The translations under genes and the position numbers were made by a program. From positions 48,667,416-48,731,415 of the forward strand of contig OX421966.1 of assembly GCA_949128115.1 (NCBI GenBank): a stretch of 64,000 nucleotides of DNA, read 5' to 3'. This stretch comes from Anaspis maculata (lineage: Eukaryota; Arthropoda; Insecta; Coleoptera; Scraptiidae). Below the pieces are notes generated by a model. The model worked only from the letters and a program-made list of their open reading frames with translations. It did no database searches and was not told the DNA's origin. Positions 1 through 12,574 of the stretch are shown piece after piece (position 1 is the first letter of the stretch; every line of letters starts with the position of its first letter).

Positions 1-283
1 ACGTTGAACATAAACTTCCTCCACTACTCTACTGCGCAGATTTCAGATTTCATAGCAATAAACAGATACAAAAAAAAATACCGTATAAACAAACAACTTG
101 GGAAGAAGATATTTTAATCAATATTAGCTGGGGAAGTTCCAAAAATAACTTGCCCCAGAGTTGGCATTTGACATTATGATGATTCTCCACTTCTCCAGCA
201 CCAACAGAACAGATGAGCAGCGACAGCGTCAATCAAAGTAGGGTACGTATGAGCATCACGGATGCTGAGCTTTATTGACTCAA

Positions 284-347
284 ACATATTTATTATTATT
301 ATTAATATATATTATTAAATAATAATAATAATAATAATAATTATAAT
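284..347. repeat. ATT/AAT microsatellite
   Basis: An imperfect run of ATT then AAT triplets that folds back on itself. No gene is visible in positions 1-500. Confidence 0.85.
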
Positions 348-500
348 GACTAAACTAATCTGCATTCAAGCATGATTGCGTTTAATACAGATGTCCCAGG
401 TATTTATGCATAAAATCGAGCATGAAATTCAATCATGGGATCCTCAGATCATGCCAAAAGAAAATGTGTAATTTATTTAACAAAATTCGCCTGTATGACT

Positions 501-713
501 ATATGCCGTTCACGTTTTAAATTCAGTAGAGTGACTTTTTGGAGCAAAAATAAAGTGACAAGCCTGGGGGGCTACGCCGGCTGATGGCACCTGCAAAGTT
601 TTGGAGCAAAACTAGTAGCGGTCATCAGCCCTATCCTCCCAGTGCTCCAGCTTGTCACTTCATTTTTGCTCTAAAAAGTCATTCTACTGAAAATAACAAG
701 TGAACGGGATATA
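501..713. mobile_element. Foldback MITE, family A copy 1
   Basis: The ends are inverted repeats: GCCGTTCACGTTTTAAATTC on the left and its near-complement on the right. They are followed inward by a second inverted block containing TGACTTTTTGGAGCAAAAAT and AAAGTGACAAGC. The centre is also palindromic (GCTGATGGC and GCCATCAGCC types). It is flanked by TATA on both sides, so insertion into TATA or TA is likely. Related copies lie at 16081-16320, 32319-33089 and 35441-35627, with an end remnant near 52777-52802. It has no coding capacity. Confidence 0.8.
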
Positions 714-749
714 CTTCCAAGTCAAATTTCAACAAAATTAAAACGCGTG

Positions 750-1457
750 AATAGGGTAGTGACCACCATCGAAAAATATAAACAAAAACCATACTAATCG
801 AATGTAGAGCCTTAATAACAAGACTACGTTTCGTGAAAATTCGAAAAAAAAAAAGTTCCAAGTGTCTTAAAATCTGCCTTGAAAGTGGCTACTTTTGCGA
901 ACGATTTCAAATCTACCGAGCTGTAAGGCGGGCTGTGACGTTTCAATCTTTTGACAGTAGTGGGGATGACCCCACCTCCGTTGTTTGTGTGTCAAGTGTC
1001 AAGTGTTGACGTTGACGTTTGCCAGCATAACATAACCATTGAAGTCTGATGTAGTTTTGAAATATTCATAAATCATAAAAGATTTTACCATGGCTAAATT
1101 TTGGTAAGTCGCCTGTTCACAATCGGGCTCCACATTTTCAAGCAAAACAACTAAACAACATAAATCACCGCACAGATACACAAAGCGTAAACAATATACA
1201 ATCAGCTGTTATGAGCGTTGACGCTAGTGCTTTTTGTAGTAAGTTCTGTAGTGTTGTCAAGCCTGCTTCTCCGCCTATGAAAGATTGTGACATCATCGCG
1301 CCCGAGTTCGCGCCAAATTTGAAATGATCGAAAACTTGCAGAATTTTTTTTTACCAAGAAAACTTGCGAAAAAAATCTGTTAACTATATAGCGTCACTTA
1401 TCAAGAAGTGAACTTTAAAAAAAAATAATAAAAAAAAAAATCGGTCACTACCCTATT
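750..1457. mobile_element. Inverted-repeat element with AATAGGGTAGTGACC ends
   Basis: The left end AATAGGGTAGTGACC is matched by its exact reverse complement at 1443-1457. The 0.7-kb interior has no convincing open frame. I could not identify a clear target duplication, so the family is unknown. Confidence 0.55.
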
Positions 1458-1544
1458 AGGGACACCTGTGTAAAATCATCAGTAGTAACAACTTCTACAG
1501 ATATTTTTAGAGATGACTGAATTTTTGAGATTTATATTACCAGA

Positions 1545-1782
1545 TATAGTTTATTCCAATCAAATGACATCTCGGGCGGCTGTGAAATTTGACATTTGCG
1601 TTAGAAATTATGTGTTTTCGGAGTCCTGTTCAGTTTTATAAGGAAGATTATCATCAAACGTACACAAACTGATGAAAATCTTTCATTATAAAATCGTTCA
1701 AACTTAGAAAACGCTTTATTTCTAGCGCAAATGTCAAATTCCAAAGCCGCCCGCGATGTCGTTTCATTTGAATTGAACTATA
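1545..1782. mobile_element. Short foldback element
   Basis: Two arms of about 65 bp are inverted copies. The left arm contains CAAATGACATCTCGGGCGGC and AATTTGACATTTGCG; the right arm has their complements. A spacer of about 110 bp separates them, with no coding. Confidence 0.7.
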
Positions 1783-4700
1783 CTTAAAAACCAAACTCAA
1801 TTAATTCAATTTTTTTTTTTGCCACTTTTGAAGCACATTATCCCTGAGCCTCCCTGGACTCTGTTCTGTAGGCGCAGATTTTTGAGACACCATGTATAAT
1901 TGTATATCTTAATTACCTATATGTGTCGCTATAGGTAGCAGATAAGCACTGGGTTACTATAGGAAACAGAGGGTAAGGTTGGTGTGAATAAATTGATTAT
2001 TTATGTGCAGGTATAAAACGTTTATGGACCGGAAAACCGAAAGGGTAATTTTAGAACACCACACGTGACGTATCGATGGAGGAAAGGTATTAGCCGTGAA
2101 ATTCACCAGAAGCGTGAAGCAAAAGTTGAAATTACCATGGAGCAATTGGAGCATTCGGACATACCTACTTATGGTCAAATCTCAAGGTTTAGAGCCACTC
2201 TGCAGTCTGCATTGCCAACTTTATGCAGTTTTGTCATTCAAGTTTAGGACAATAATTATTCGTCGATTAATCTCGTGATTGATATGAATAATATAGTCGT
2301 TTTTATTCAATTTGCTAATGAACAAGATAATCCCCGTCGATATGGATATCGTTTATATGATAATCTCTCAATGTTTCGACGTTTCTATTTTATGTCTCGT
2401 CAGCGTTGACTAACACGGGAACGCCTTTCCAGCAAAATTTTCATCTCTGTAAACGACTAGAGACTGGATATTGATTGACAACTATTTATTAAAATTGAAT
2501 CTGCAATACAAAAACCAGTAAGTTTCATAAGGTCATAAGATCAACATAATATTTTTTTGCTTTTATCGTACGAAGCATAATTATTTTATATTAGCATTGA
2601 TTTTACATCGACGTCTTCCATTAGTCACAGCATCTTACAGCAATAACACCTAACCAAATGAATTCTAATAGAAATGTTTTATCAAACCGCACACATGCAC
2701 GGAAAAACAAACGCATGAAATGACTCAAAAAAAAGTCACCACCAAGTGTGATTCATCTGTTTATTGTATATAATTAACAACAGTACATTAACACTTGCAT
2801 TTATGAACCAAAACTAAACTAAAACTAGGCAATACTCGCGCCGGCCATCGCCAAACTAGACATTTGGGTACCTTTTTCACAACAATTTTCTCAGCTCGTG
2901 AAGCTTACATGAAGAAACTTTTTTATAGGTATACATAAATGATGTCTTAATTGGAGATGCCGCATTATTCATTACCAAATAATTACCTTCGGTAGGCAAC
3001 ACTAACACTACTGCAACCGCATAGTTGGATTTTTAATTGCCCAAGCAGATTTCTCACGAGTCTCAAATATGGAATCGGCATTACCCTCTGCTGCTGCTTA
3101 TTATTGCATTAGTAGAAGTTGTTGCCGCGATGGTAATAACCTCATCACCGCGCGTTCACGAAATTGGCAATGAAAGCTACTGGAAGCCAGAAGAAGAAGA
3201 ACATAAATCTCATCGCATCAGGAAGGTTTTTACACTTCACTATCATCGGTACTTTGGTAGTATAAATCCGATTGTAAATCTTACGATGAGAAAGCAATAA
3301 GAGGAAAACCTTTCACTGATCGATCATCGTGAAGGCATGATGGGCCGCGCTGAAGATAATGGTTTGAAATCACTCTCGTCTTCACGGATCACTGCGACTA
3401 TGCTAATGAAAATGACACAGTCGTGAAGGTTGAAAGTTTGAAGTAAAAAAATACATTTGAAATCAAAAATACACTTGCAATAATTTTTAGGGATGCGTCC
3501 TACACACGTGAAGAAAACTGATTTGGAAAATTTGTATGATTGTATGGGTTGGTTCTAGAATCGATAAATCAGCGAATCGAGAACGGAACGTCCCCGATTT
3601 CGGTTTTATGATCAGATTTGAAAGGAAGACTCTAGGAGAAGAAATGAAAGATATTTTATTTCTGCATCAAAACAAATCCAATAATATGCAGGTAACAAGA
3701 ACTTAGAAGAAGGTCGCGAAGCTTACACGGCATGCTAAGTGCTCAGTCGTGTCTGTTTCTTGGGATTAGGTACCTACAATGTATTCATTTTTGCATGTTA
3801 TACCATATCATCCTCTTCACAGTGAAACCTTACATTGAGTACCTACGTACGTACAATTTGCCAGAATGTATCTACGTACTTGAGTACGGATGAAACTCTT
3901 ATGCATGTATATAACTCCGGGCTCGATTCCGGGCTATGTGTGGCAGAGCGCGGTTTCTCGAATTTTTCGCTCTTATGTTTCTCAAAATAAAAATTCAATT
4001 ACACAAGCGCCCTAGGTTATTCATTTTTACATACAAATCTGAAATTTTATCAAAGTTGCTCAAGAATTCAACAAAAAATCAAATAACTATTTTTTTTATT
4101 ATCTTACGTAGCGCACTTGAATTTATATAATAATTTTGAGCAAATCTGATCAAACTTTGGACTTGTATATAAAACAAAATAGTCTAGGGCACTAGTGTAA
4201 TGAAATTTTGATTTTGCAAGTGACAAGAGCAAACAACTCAAAAAGCGTTCTACGGGGCACATGGCTTGGGATATACAGGCTCATTTATTTATGTACAATC
4301 TTGTCAAACCTCGTGAAAAAATCCCGACATAGTACACTTCAAACTTCAATAAGTTTATTATTCGACTTCTGGTTGGCATTGCAGCCGTGGCATTGTATAA
4401 AGGTTCAGTTTATCCTAATATTCCCCAAAACTGGTTTGGAATTAATAATTTTTATTAACTCATTTTGCATGATACCATCAATCATAATTTGCATGTGATA
4501 GAGAACATTTGTCAATATTTAAAGTCCCAGATACGCACTTGTAATCTGGAACATAAAAATATTGAATCTTTAACGGCCATGGCCAACCGTGATTACTGAT
4601 TAGGTATACCTACATACCTACTTAATTAGCAAAATTAGATTAGGACCATCGATAATAAAAAAAAATACGATACGAATAAGGATGGGAGCATCCTACATGA

Positions 4701-6392
4701 ATACATATGAGTTGGTGGGAAGGGGGTTTTTGAAAATGATATTTGAAAACTTTTGAATATTTATTATGTATTATTATGCATTATTGTCAGTTATTATACG
4801 CAATCATATTTTTCGAGTATTTCTCTTAATATATGAGTCGAGAAAATTATCGCACCTGACCGTAACAAAATACTAAATTTTAAAATGTTTAGGAATTTTT
4901 GCAAAGTCTTGAACTTCACCCAATTCCCGACGTCACGCCATGACCAAAACGGGTCGCATTTTGCTGAAAGGTCAATCGATATAAGGCGCGCGAGTTGAAG
5001 AAGGTCGTCGTTTAAAAACTGCATTATGATTTTGCAGTATTATACCTGTGCCTGTGTTGTTATCGCTTATTACCTCCCATTGATGACCTTTTTAATATAC
5101 AACGGTATAAATAAATCAATAATAAGTTGCATACAGGGTGTCACGTCGCGACCCTTGAACAACGCATCTGTCAACTACTTCCATCTGTATTACAACTAGG
5201 TTACCTACTTTTACGTTGGCAAAGTGGGCTGTCATATCCAGCACAAAATAATATTGACAACAATCAAAGTTGCCATAACTCCATAACATCTTTTTGGAAA
5301 CAATCGGAGAAACAATCGAGCTTTTGAATTGAATCACTCTGTATTTTATGCTCACTAAACGTTCTTAATCGTCTCTCTATTATTAAAATTCAAATGGGCA
5401 CGTCTGCGGAAAACAAATCGTGAACGAGCAAGGTTCAGTCCACCTACTTCTTCTACTTATTGTTATTCTTACTATTTCTTCTTAAGCTTCTACCTCTAAT
5501 TAGGAGCACACAAACAAGAAGCAATTAATTAAATTCTGCTTACATAAGTAATTTATATGCATTCCGAACACTGACCGTGTTTGAATGATAAGTTATCATT
5601 CAATTTGTGAGTCAAACAAGCTGATGATTTATTTCACTTATCCATCTCTCGGTTTGGTATTCTTTGAATTTGCATTTCTTTCTTTTCTATACTTCTTCAT
5701 TGCTTTTGTTTTGATCACTTTTTCTTGTTTTCTTCAATGCAAGCCGGCTATTGATGCAGAGTTCCAAAGTAAAGCCATTCTCGACAAGTTTGGTTTTTTG
5801 GCAGAAGAAATAAAGAGCTTGATGTACCCACGGCCTTATCGAGCTTTCACTTGCGTAAATTATTTGCGAAACGCGAGGAAAAAGACGCTTGCAAATGTAA
5901 ATTCCGATTCGACAAGTAGAAGTGCAGAAGTAATGAGAAATGAAAGCTGCACTTTGAATTTTCTCAAAGCTCCTGCATAAAATAGGTACCTATATAATGC
6001 GGAAGAAAATGAAATTTTTACAAAGTGGTGAAAACAACTATAAATCTTTCTATTTGTGAATTTTATGGTGAAGATGCAAAACTCGAATTCCAAAATTAGA
6101 TTTTGCCATGCCTTCGATTTTTATTAGCTGTTACGAACTACGATTTTTATGCTCACCATATGCTCGCTCTGGTATTAGGAAACACCTTTTGATTGATAAC
6201 AAACAGACGAAAGTGAACGGATTTTAGATGAGAAAAGTGTTGAGAAAGTTCTGATTTGTTGATAACGCCTCCTTTTTCATATAAATTATCCATTATTTTG
6301 AATGTCCCAAGTTTTTCTCTTCTAGGAAGCAAGGATGTTAAGATTATTTTTACACCGCTGAAATCTCGGTTGAAACGGAACAAATAACATCT
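1783..6392. other. No supportable gene; likely intron of the EFhd2 gene
   Basis: AT-rich sequence with only short open frames. Two frames have some gene-like character (3037-3300 and 5744-5983) but cannot be supported as exons. Positions 4150-4270 resemble 16325-16430, a dispersed repeat with the shared core TTTTGATTTTGCAAGTGA versus TTTTGATTTTTTGAGCGA. I see nothing else definite. Confidence 0.5.
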
Positions 6393-7980
6393 AGCCCAGG
6401 CGCCAGGGAAAACAATGAGGAAATAATTGTTTCCTGGCTGGAAACTAGCTTGAAACGATCTGTGTAGCTTAGGTTTTGACATACTAGTTTCCCCCCTTTC
6501 GGAAATGTCGGCGTCATGTCGCCATCATCAACAAGAAGTGCACCAGCGTGATTTTTGCTGAATATCTTAATTTTGGGTCATCTGACAGCAAAAGATGTGA
6601 GGAGTCATTTTGAAGCCTATGAAATTCCCTACAGTTTGGTTTTTCAATCAATTCTCTGCGACCTATGGTCTTTGAGATAGAGCTTCTGGAAGCGAGAGTC
6701 ATTGTCGTGAAAGCTTCATGGCCACTTGACTCGAAAAACTAAAATGTCGATGTGACAAAAAAAAATTCAAAATAAGATTACTCGAGAATTCTCTATGCTA
6801 TAGTTGCGGTGATGGTCTTAAACTCTTCCACTTGAACCGTAGATTACGAATATTGAAAAGTCAAAAACGTCACATTGTACATATACAGGGTGTACTACGG
6901 GAATCAAATCAGAACAGAAAAATTTGGCATATTTCTTCGATATAGCCTATGCGAAACTGTAAGCACTTATCACGAGTCCAATATCAATATGCATTGCTCT
7001 GTACGCTTCACTTGATACACTTAAGAAGTGGTGAGCTCACAGCCTTCCTGTAAAATGTTTTGAAGGCCCTCTGAAATCATCAAAATTTACAGTAGCAAGA
7101 AATGTATGTAACTATATATTATATACCAAGAAACCAAAGTGAATTTTTGATCTCTTGGGTAAAGTTTGTTGCTCAAGGGCCCTTTGGGCCCAAATCCTCA
7201 AATCAAAAATTCACTTTGGTCCCTTAGTATATAATATACTGTTATATACATTCCTTGGTACTGAATTTTTAATATTTTGATGATTTCAGAGGGCCTTCAA
7301 AACATTTTACAGTAAAGCTGTGAGCTGACCACTTCTTTAGTGTATTAAGTGAAGCTTATAGAGCAAATCCATATTGATATTGGACTCGTGTTAGGTGCTT
7401 AGAGTGTCGCATATAGGCTAAATCGAAGAAATATGTAAAATTTCTCTGATCTGATTTGATTCCCTCAGTACACCCTGTATATGTACAATGTGACGTTTTT
7501 GACTTTTCTATATTGGTGATCAACGGTTCAAGAGTAAGAGTTTAAGACCATCACCGCAACTATAGCATGAAGGATTCTCGAGAAATCTCATTTTGAAATT
7601 TTTCTGTCACATCGACATTTTAGTTTTTTGAGTCAAGTGGCCATGGAGCTTTTACGACAATGCCTCTCGCGTCCAGAAGCTCTATCTCAAAAACCATAGG
7701 TCGCAGAAAGGTCATTTGAAAACTATTCCATAGGGAATTTTATTGGTTTCAAAATGACTCCTTACATCTTTTGCTGTCAGATGGCCTAAAATCAAGATAT
7801 TCGGCAAAAACCACACTGGTGCACTTCTTGTTGATGATGGCGACATGATGCCGACATTTCCGAAAGGGGGGAAATTAGTATGTCAAAACCTAAGCCACAC
7901 AGATCGTTTTAAGCTAGTTTCCAGCCAGGAAACAATTATTTCCTTATTGAGCTGATTTTTGCTCCCTGGCGCCTGGGCTA
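6393..7980. repeat. 1.59-kb palindrome (two ~0.75-kb arms)
   Basis: Near-complete inverted repeat centred near 7187. The outermost pair is TAGCCCAGGCGCCAGGGA (left) and TCCCTGGCGCCTGGGCTA type (right). Arms continue inward through CACATTGTACATATACAGGG at 6870-6890 and its complement near 7478, to CCAAAGTGAATTTTTGAT and its complement at 7203-7220. The loop is about 50 bp and contains the small palindrome GGGCCCTTTGGGCCC. Open frames within it are by-products of the repeat. A transcript through it would form a hairpin of about 0.75 kb. Confidence 0.9.
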
Positions 7981-7997
7981 ATCGGAGTCGGTAATGA

Positions 7998-8880
7998 ACA
8001 GGGAGCTGGTGCCTTAAAACTTACGTCATACATAAGGTTCATGATTTTAACCCTGTAGGTCTAATGTGAGTTGATAAGTATGTTAAAAATTGCTTTGTCT
8101 TACATGTCAGACCGGAGGCTTTAGGCTGATATGAGCTTGTCAATTTTCGAAGAAATGGCCAAAAATTCACGTCATGAAGTACATAAATGAAACCAACTGG
8201 ATTTTGTGGCCTAACATTCCCTTAATTGGAATTCTGGTCGTCAGGCGAAATTTTTGGGGGTTTCGGTCCGCAAGACAAGTTTAGAATTTTCGAAAAAGGA
8301 CCAAAATTTATAAATGTTTTCACATTCGTTCTGTTGACTAACCCACCAAGTGTGATATATATTTGTATTCAGGATGAAAGACAGAATCGATATTAATGTT
8401 AAAATACAGGGTGTACGATTCCGGAAAGATTTTTCGATGTTGCACCCTGTGAGCGATGTACCATTAAAAAATTTTGTGGACAGATTCGAAATCTGCGTGA
8501 AAAATTATGTAAGAAACGTTTTTCATTCTTGAAATTATGTCAAAGGAGAAGTCTCTCGGAGGAGGTAAATTTTGGCCCTTTTTGAAAATTTCCAACTTGT
8601 CTTACGGACCGAGGGCCCCCAAAAATTTTGTCTCATGACCCGATTTTTGATCAAGGGGATGTTTCCACACAAAAGCCCGTTGGTTTCATTCATGTACCTT
8701 GTGACGTAGATTTTGGCCATTTTTCGAAAATTGGCAAGCCTATACCAGCCCAAAGCCACCGCGCCCCTGGTCTGATATGTAAGACAAAGAAATTTTCAAC
8801 AACCTTATCAACGCACATTAGACCTACAGGGTTAAAATCATGTACCTTATGACGTGAGTTTCAAGGCACCAGCTCCCTGT
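7998..8880. repeat. 0.88-kb palindrome abutting the previous one
   Basis: Left end ACAGGGAGCTGGTGCCTT pairs with AAGGCACCAGCTCCCTGT at the right end. Arms of about 350 bp also pair CCCTGTAGGTCTAATGTG with CACATTAGACCTACAGGG. The centre near 8440 holds a facing pair of ACAGGGTG motifs at 8405 and 8446. The sequence is unrelated to the neighbouring palindrome, so this is a separate element lying about 17 bp away. Confidence 0.88.
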
Positions 8881-9189
8881 CCATAAAGACTGCCCCCACT
8901 GAAAGTTTGTTGTGAAAAGTTCGTTCAATTTTTTCTTCAACTCCAAGTTCCTCGCCAAGTTCAATTTCAAAGGGAAAAGTGGATACGATAATTATGATGG
9001 GTAAAGTCGGGGCGAAGTCGTTTCCCAGCCATTGGTTGTGTATGTTCAAAAATACCTCGAAGCCGCCGATTTCAAGACTTTGAAAATGAAAATTTGACAG
9101 AATATGTGATTTACTTACGATAAATAGCATTTCTGTAATTTAAAAGAGCAGAGAAACCTTCAGTTCCTTGAAATAATTTTTTTTGCTGT

Positions 9190-9400
9190 TTTCGAACTTT
9201 CAAACTCAAATATCTCGCGTAGAACCGGCGAGAAAGAAACCAAAAGTTTCGTCCTCAAAAATGAGATAATGGTTCTAATCCGATAAATTTTTTGAAATTT
9301 TAGGAGTGAAAGGGCGAGCCCCCCCAACATCTACGCCACTTCACTATTTTGGCAAAAGGTATGATATATCTATCTGACAACTACCTATGCAAATTTTGGA
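9190..9400. repeat. Dispersed repeat, second copy at 62815-63080
   Basis: Both copies share, in the same order, CTTTCAAACTCAAATATCT (or TTCAAACTCAAATATCT), ATCTACGCCACT and ATCTGACAACTA. No coding frame spans it. The rest of 8881-9633 shows no gene. Confidence 0.6.
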
Positions 9401-9633
9401 CTAAATCATTTTAACGGTTTGGACTCTGGTTTGGAAGTTATGCTCCAAAACTTCAAATTCAACTTTGACGGTCTATACCGAGGTCTATACTCGGGTCTAT
9501 ACCTATCTCCGTTATTATGCGTCTATGGAATATGATTTCTGATGAAAGTCCGAGTGGAAGTCCTTAATTTTCTCAATGCCCTATCGATTGTGAAATTTTT
9601 CCACTAACACTTGGACCACCCTGTAGGTATCTG

Positions 9634-10240
9634 TACAGGTTGAGTCAGTTTTAACCGATCAAAATTTGGGATAAGGTTCTCCCCATTCTCGTGATTCAGA
9701 AAAATATAACAAATGTGCCTCCCACTCGTTTCCTGAAAAAGATACTGGGTGTCAAAGTTCACTTTTTTCAATTTTCAAAAATCTGTAACTTGCGAACTAT
9801 CCGCGGAACTATCGAACCAAATTAGCTTAAATTCAGCATAGGCTGATTTGTCGGAAAGATCTACCGACTTGCGAAGTTTCGAAAGAATCCAATCAGTAGC
9901 GTAGGAGTTAAAAGGGAGGTCAATCTGAAAAACCCGAGGAAAAACCTTTCAAATTAATTTTCCCTCCGAAACTCCTACGCCACTGATTGGATTCCTTTGA
10001 AATTTGGCAGGTAGCTGGATAACCCCGACAAACCAGCCTGTGCTGAATTTAGGCTAATTTGGTTGAATAGTTCACAAGTTACAAATTTTTAAAAATCGAA
10101 AAGAGTGAATTTTGACACCCTGTATCTTTCTTAGGAAGCAAGTTAGAGGCACTATATCATATTTTTCTGAATCAGGAGGATGAGGAGATCTTATCCCAAA
10201 CTTTGATCAGTTTGAAGTTTGAACTAATATTCATCCTGTA
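9634..10240. repeat. 0.6-kb palindrome with TACAGG ends
   Basis: Arms of about 290 bp run from TACAGGTTGAGTCAG inward and from CCTGTA at 10235-10240 inward, meeting near 9937. The matched inner blocks include CTCCTACGCCACTGATTGGA against TCCAATCAGTAGCGTAGGAG. A TGGGTGTCAAAG / TTTGACACCC pair sits within the arms. Confidence 0.85.
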
Positions 10241-10943
10241 TAGTACCTACCTATCTGTACGGGTGGTGTGGTGGTGTACTAAAGTGAAGACTAAAGAAGT
10301 AGGCAGGCCGATTTGTCAACTGCAGCCTGCGGCCAACTTTTAGAAAAAAAAGTTGCTTTAAGAAAAAAGTTGTAGAACTAGAACGTATGTGATGATAAGG
10401 CAGATTTTTATTTGGACCTGTTCATCATTCCTACTTTTTTTGCACTTTTTGCAATGAGTTGCTATAACAGAAGTTTATTTATTTCAGTTGATTTGCAACA
10501 ATTGCTAGAAAAACGAAAAGATGACATTCTAATCCGAAAATCCCTTAAACAAACATAATGCAAGACCGCAGAATAAATAAACATAAATTTATCGCAAACC
10601 GTGCATCATGACGATGATACAGGTTAATCAGACCTACGAAATATTTGTTGAAAAAAGACTTTAGTCAGCAGTCCACCCTCGTCGAGTCCACCAGTCTATA
10701 TGATACGCGATAAAGTCGATCCAATGTTATGTTCTTTGCATTTTTATTTTTATTTAGGTAGCCTACAATCTACAGTCCTACACAGAGCCGAAGTTTCGTT
10801 CGACCTGGCTAAAACCTTCTGATCCACAATCCCAATGGACCAACAGTTCTTATTTGAAAAAGTCAACAAAAGCCAACATGCCTATTACTGAAAATTGAAC
10901 GCCGAACGTAAAACCTTCAAACAAGCCATAAATCGGTGCACAA

Positions 10944-12192
10944 TTAGTATATTGGAAATAGAAAAAAAATAGGTGCTTTGCTGGAATTAAATCAAACAAA
11001 AACGATTTTTTTACCAATGCAAGCTTACAGTCCCTTCTTCAACATATCAAAAGTCCTCAACTCTGGGACTGCTACAAATCAGTATACAGGGTGAAAGTTT
11101 ATTATTTTTCTCTACTTTCTTTTTTCCTTGGAAAACTGATGACCGAAAATAACGGTTTTAGGCTAGTTTGTTAGGCCATAGTCTTCCAATAAACAAATAA
11201 AAAATATAGCACCCAGCAACTGCTGCGTATCAAGTTACAGGGTGAAAACTATTTTTCATCTTCATTTTTTTTTCTTAGTGGAACTGATCTAGATTGAAGC
11301 CGGTTCCAATTCTTTTGCAAGCTCATAATGTCATACTGAACATATAAAAATGACACATCTCTACATCTGCTGCTTTTCAATTTACAGGGTGAAAAGTCAT
11401 TTTCACGTTTCAATTTTTTTCTTGATGATTCCGGCTCACACAACAATTGCGACTGGTTTTCCTGAAAACTTGAGGTTTCTAGTCAAACATATCAAAATTA
11501 TACATTTTTGCTACAGCTACGATTTTATTTACAAATTTAAATGATCGGTTGCGTTCCAAGATTTTTTGAATTTTTGATGCAATTTACCCAAATATTCCCA
11601 AACATTTAAATTTATAAAAAAAAAATTAGTTGTAGCAGAAATGTATTATTTTGATATGTTTGACTAGAAACTTCAAGTTTACAGAAAAATCAGTCGCAAT
11701 TGTTGTGCGAGCCAATTTCACCAAGAAAAAAATTAAAACGTGAAAATGACTTTTCACCCTGTAAATTGAAAAGCAGCAGTTGTAGAGATGTATCTCTTTC
11801 ATATGTTCAGTATGACATTATAAGCTTGCAAAAGAACTTGAACCGGCTTCAATCTAGATCAGTTCCACCAAGAAAAAAAATTAAAGATGAAAAATAGTTT
11901 CCACCCTGTAACTCGATACACAGGAGTGGCTGGGTGGTATATTTTTTTATATGTTCATTGAAAGACTATGGCCTATCAAACTAGCCTAAAACCGTTTTTT
12001 TCAGTCATCAGTTTTTCAAAAAAGAAAGAAAGTAAGGAAAAATAATAAACTTTCACCCTGTATACTAATTTGTAGCTGTCCAAGAGTTGAGGACTTTTGA
12101 TATGTTGAAGAGGGAACTGAAAGCTAGCCATGGTAAAAAAATCGTTTTTGTTTGAATTAATTCCAGCAGATATTCTATTTCCAATATACTAA
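10944..12192. repeat. 1.25-kb palindrome built of ~147-bp motif-bearing units
   Basis: Ends are TTAGTATATTGGAAATAG and its complement. The centre is near 11568. Each arm carries three ACAGGGTGAAA motifs, near 11092, 11237 and 11386, and mirrored near 11753, 11902 and 12052. That gives a spacing of roughly 145-151 bp. Each motif is followed by a run rich in T and then CTT, so the arms look like mirrored tandem repeats. Overlapping open frames are shadows. Confidence 0.85.
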
Positions 12193-12404
12193 ATGGTCCC
12201 TCATCCCTGCTAATTGCGCAGCAAACTCGCATTCCTCAGAACCGGTCGCTTTATAAATTGGGGGTGGAAAAAACCAGCATTATCCTCGTGTTCGCATGAA
12301 GAAAGATCTGCTATTATAGGGCTATAAATTTGGGAATCAAAAAAAAAAGCAAAAAGCAAATATCTTAATAATATTTTGCACTGTTTCACAACAGAATAAC
12401 TCAC

Positions 12405-12574
12405 TTTTTGAAAGTGGCTTCGTACTCCTTGATTTCTCTCCTGGAGAACTCATGGAACTCCGTGTACACATTCACCACCCTGTAGTTGACTTTGACTTCG
12501 TGACCGTTGCCGAGGGCTTCGTTGATTTCCTGCCTCCTGATGAGGACCGAATTGAGTTCCTGATCGGCTGGCAT
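12405..12574 (-). CDS. Swiprosin-1 / EFhd2-like protein, first coding exon only
   Basis: The exon encodes 56 residues plus two bases and is followed by a strong donor (GTGAGT). It contains VVNVYTEFHEFSRREIKEYE and an upstream IRRQEINEA stretch. This is the segment just before the first EF-hand in insect Swip-1 and vertebrate EFhd2, which are actin-binding, calcium-sensing cytoplasmic proteins. I chose the start MPADQEL because the family begins at about this distance before RRQEI; upstream in-frame codons are lysine-rich and look like 5' leader. No EF-hand exon is visible further left on this strand, so the remaining exons must lie outside the window. The first intron would then exceed 12 kb. 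The family call comes from remembered similarity. Confidence 0.75.

Noticed and set aside
2065..2247. Hydrophilic open frame of 60 codons
   Set aside because: No start codon in context, no family match, and overlapping frames of equal length. Likely chance or an old repeat.
3037..3300. Open frame with a hydrophobic stretch, then acidic and basic segments, resembling a secreted peptide
   Set aside because: It opens with TTG, the hydrophobic part is not at an N-terminus, and I find no convincing donor, promoter or partner exon.
5744..5983. Possible terminal exon after a long pyrimidine tract (AATGCAAG acceptor), about 79 codons
   Set aside because: No upstream exon or family match. One good-looking acceptor is not enough.
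6153..6482. 109-codon minus-strand frame
   Set aside because: Mostly inside the left arm of the 1.59-kb palindrome; the matching right arm does not keep the frame.
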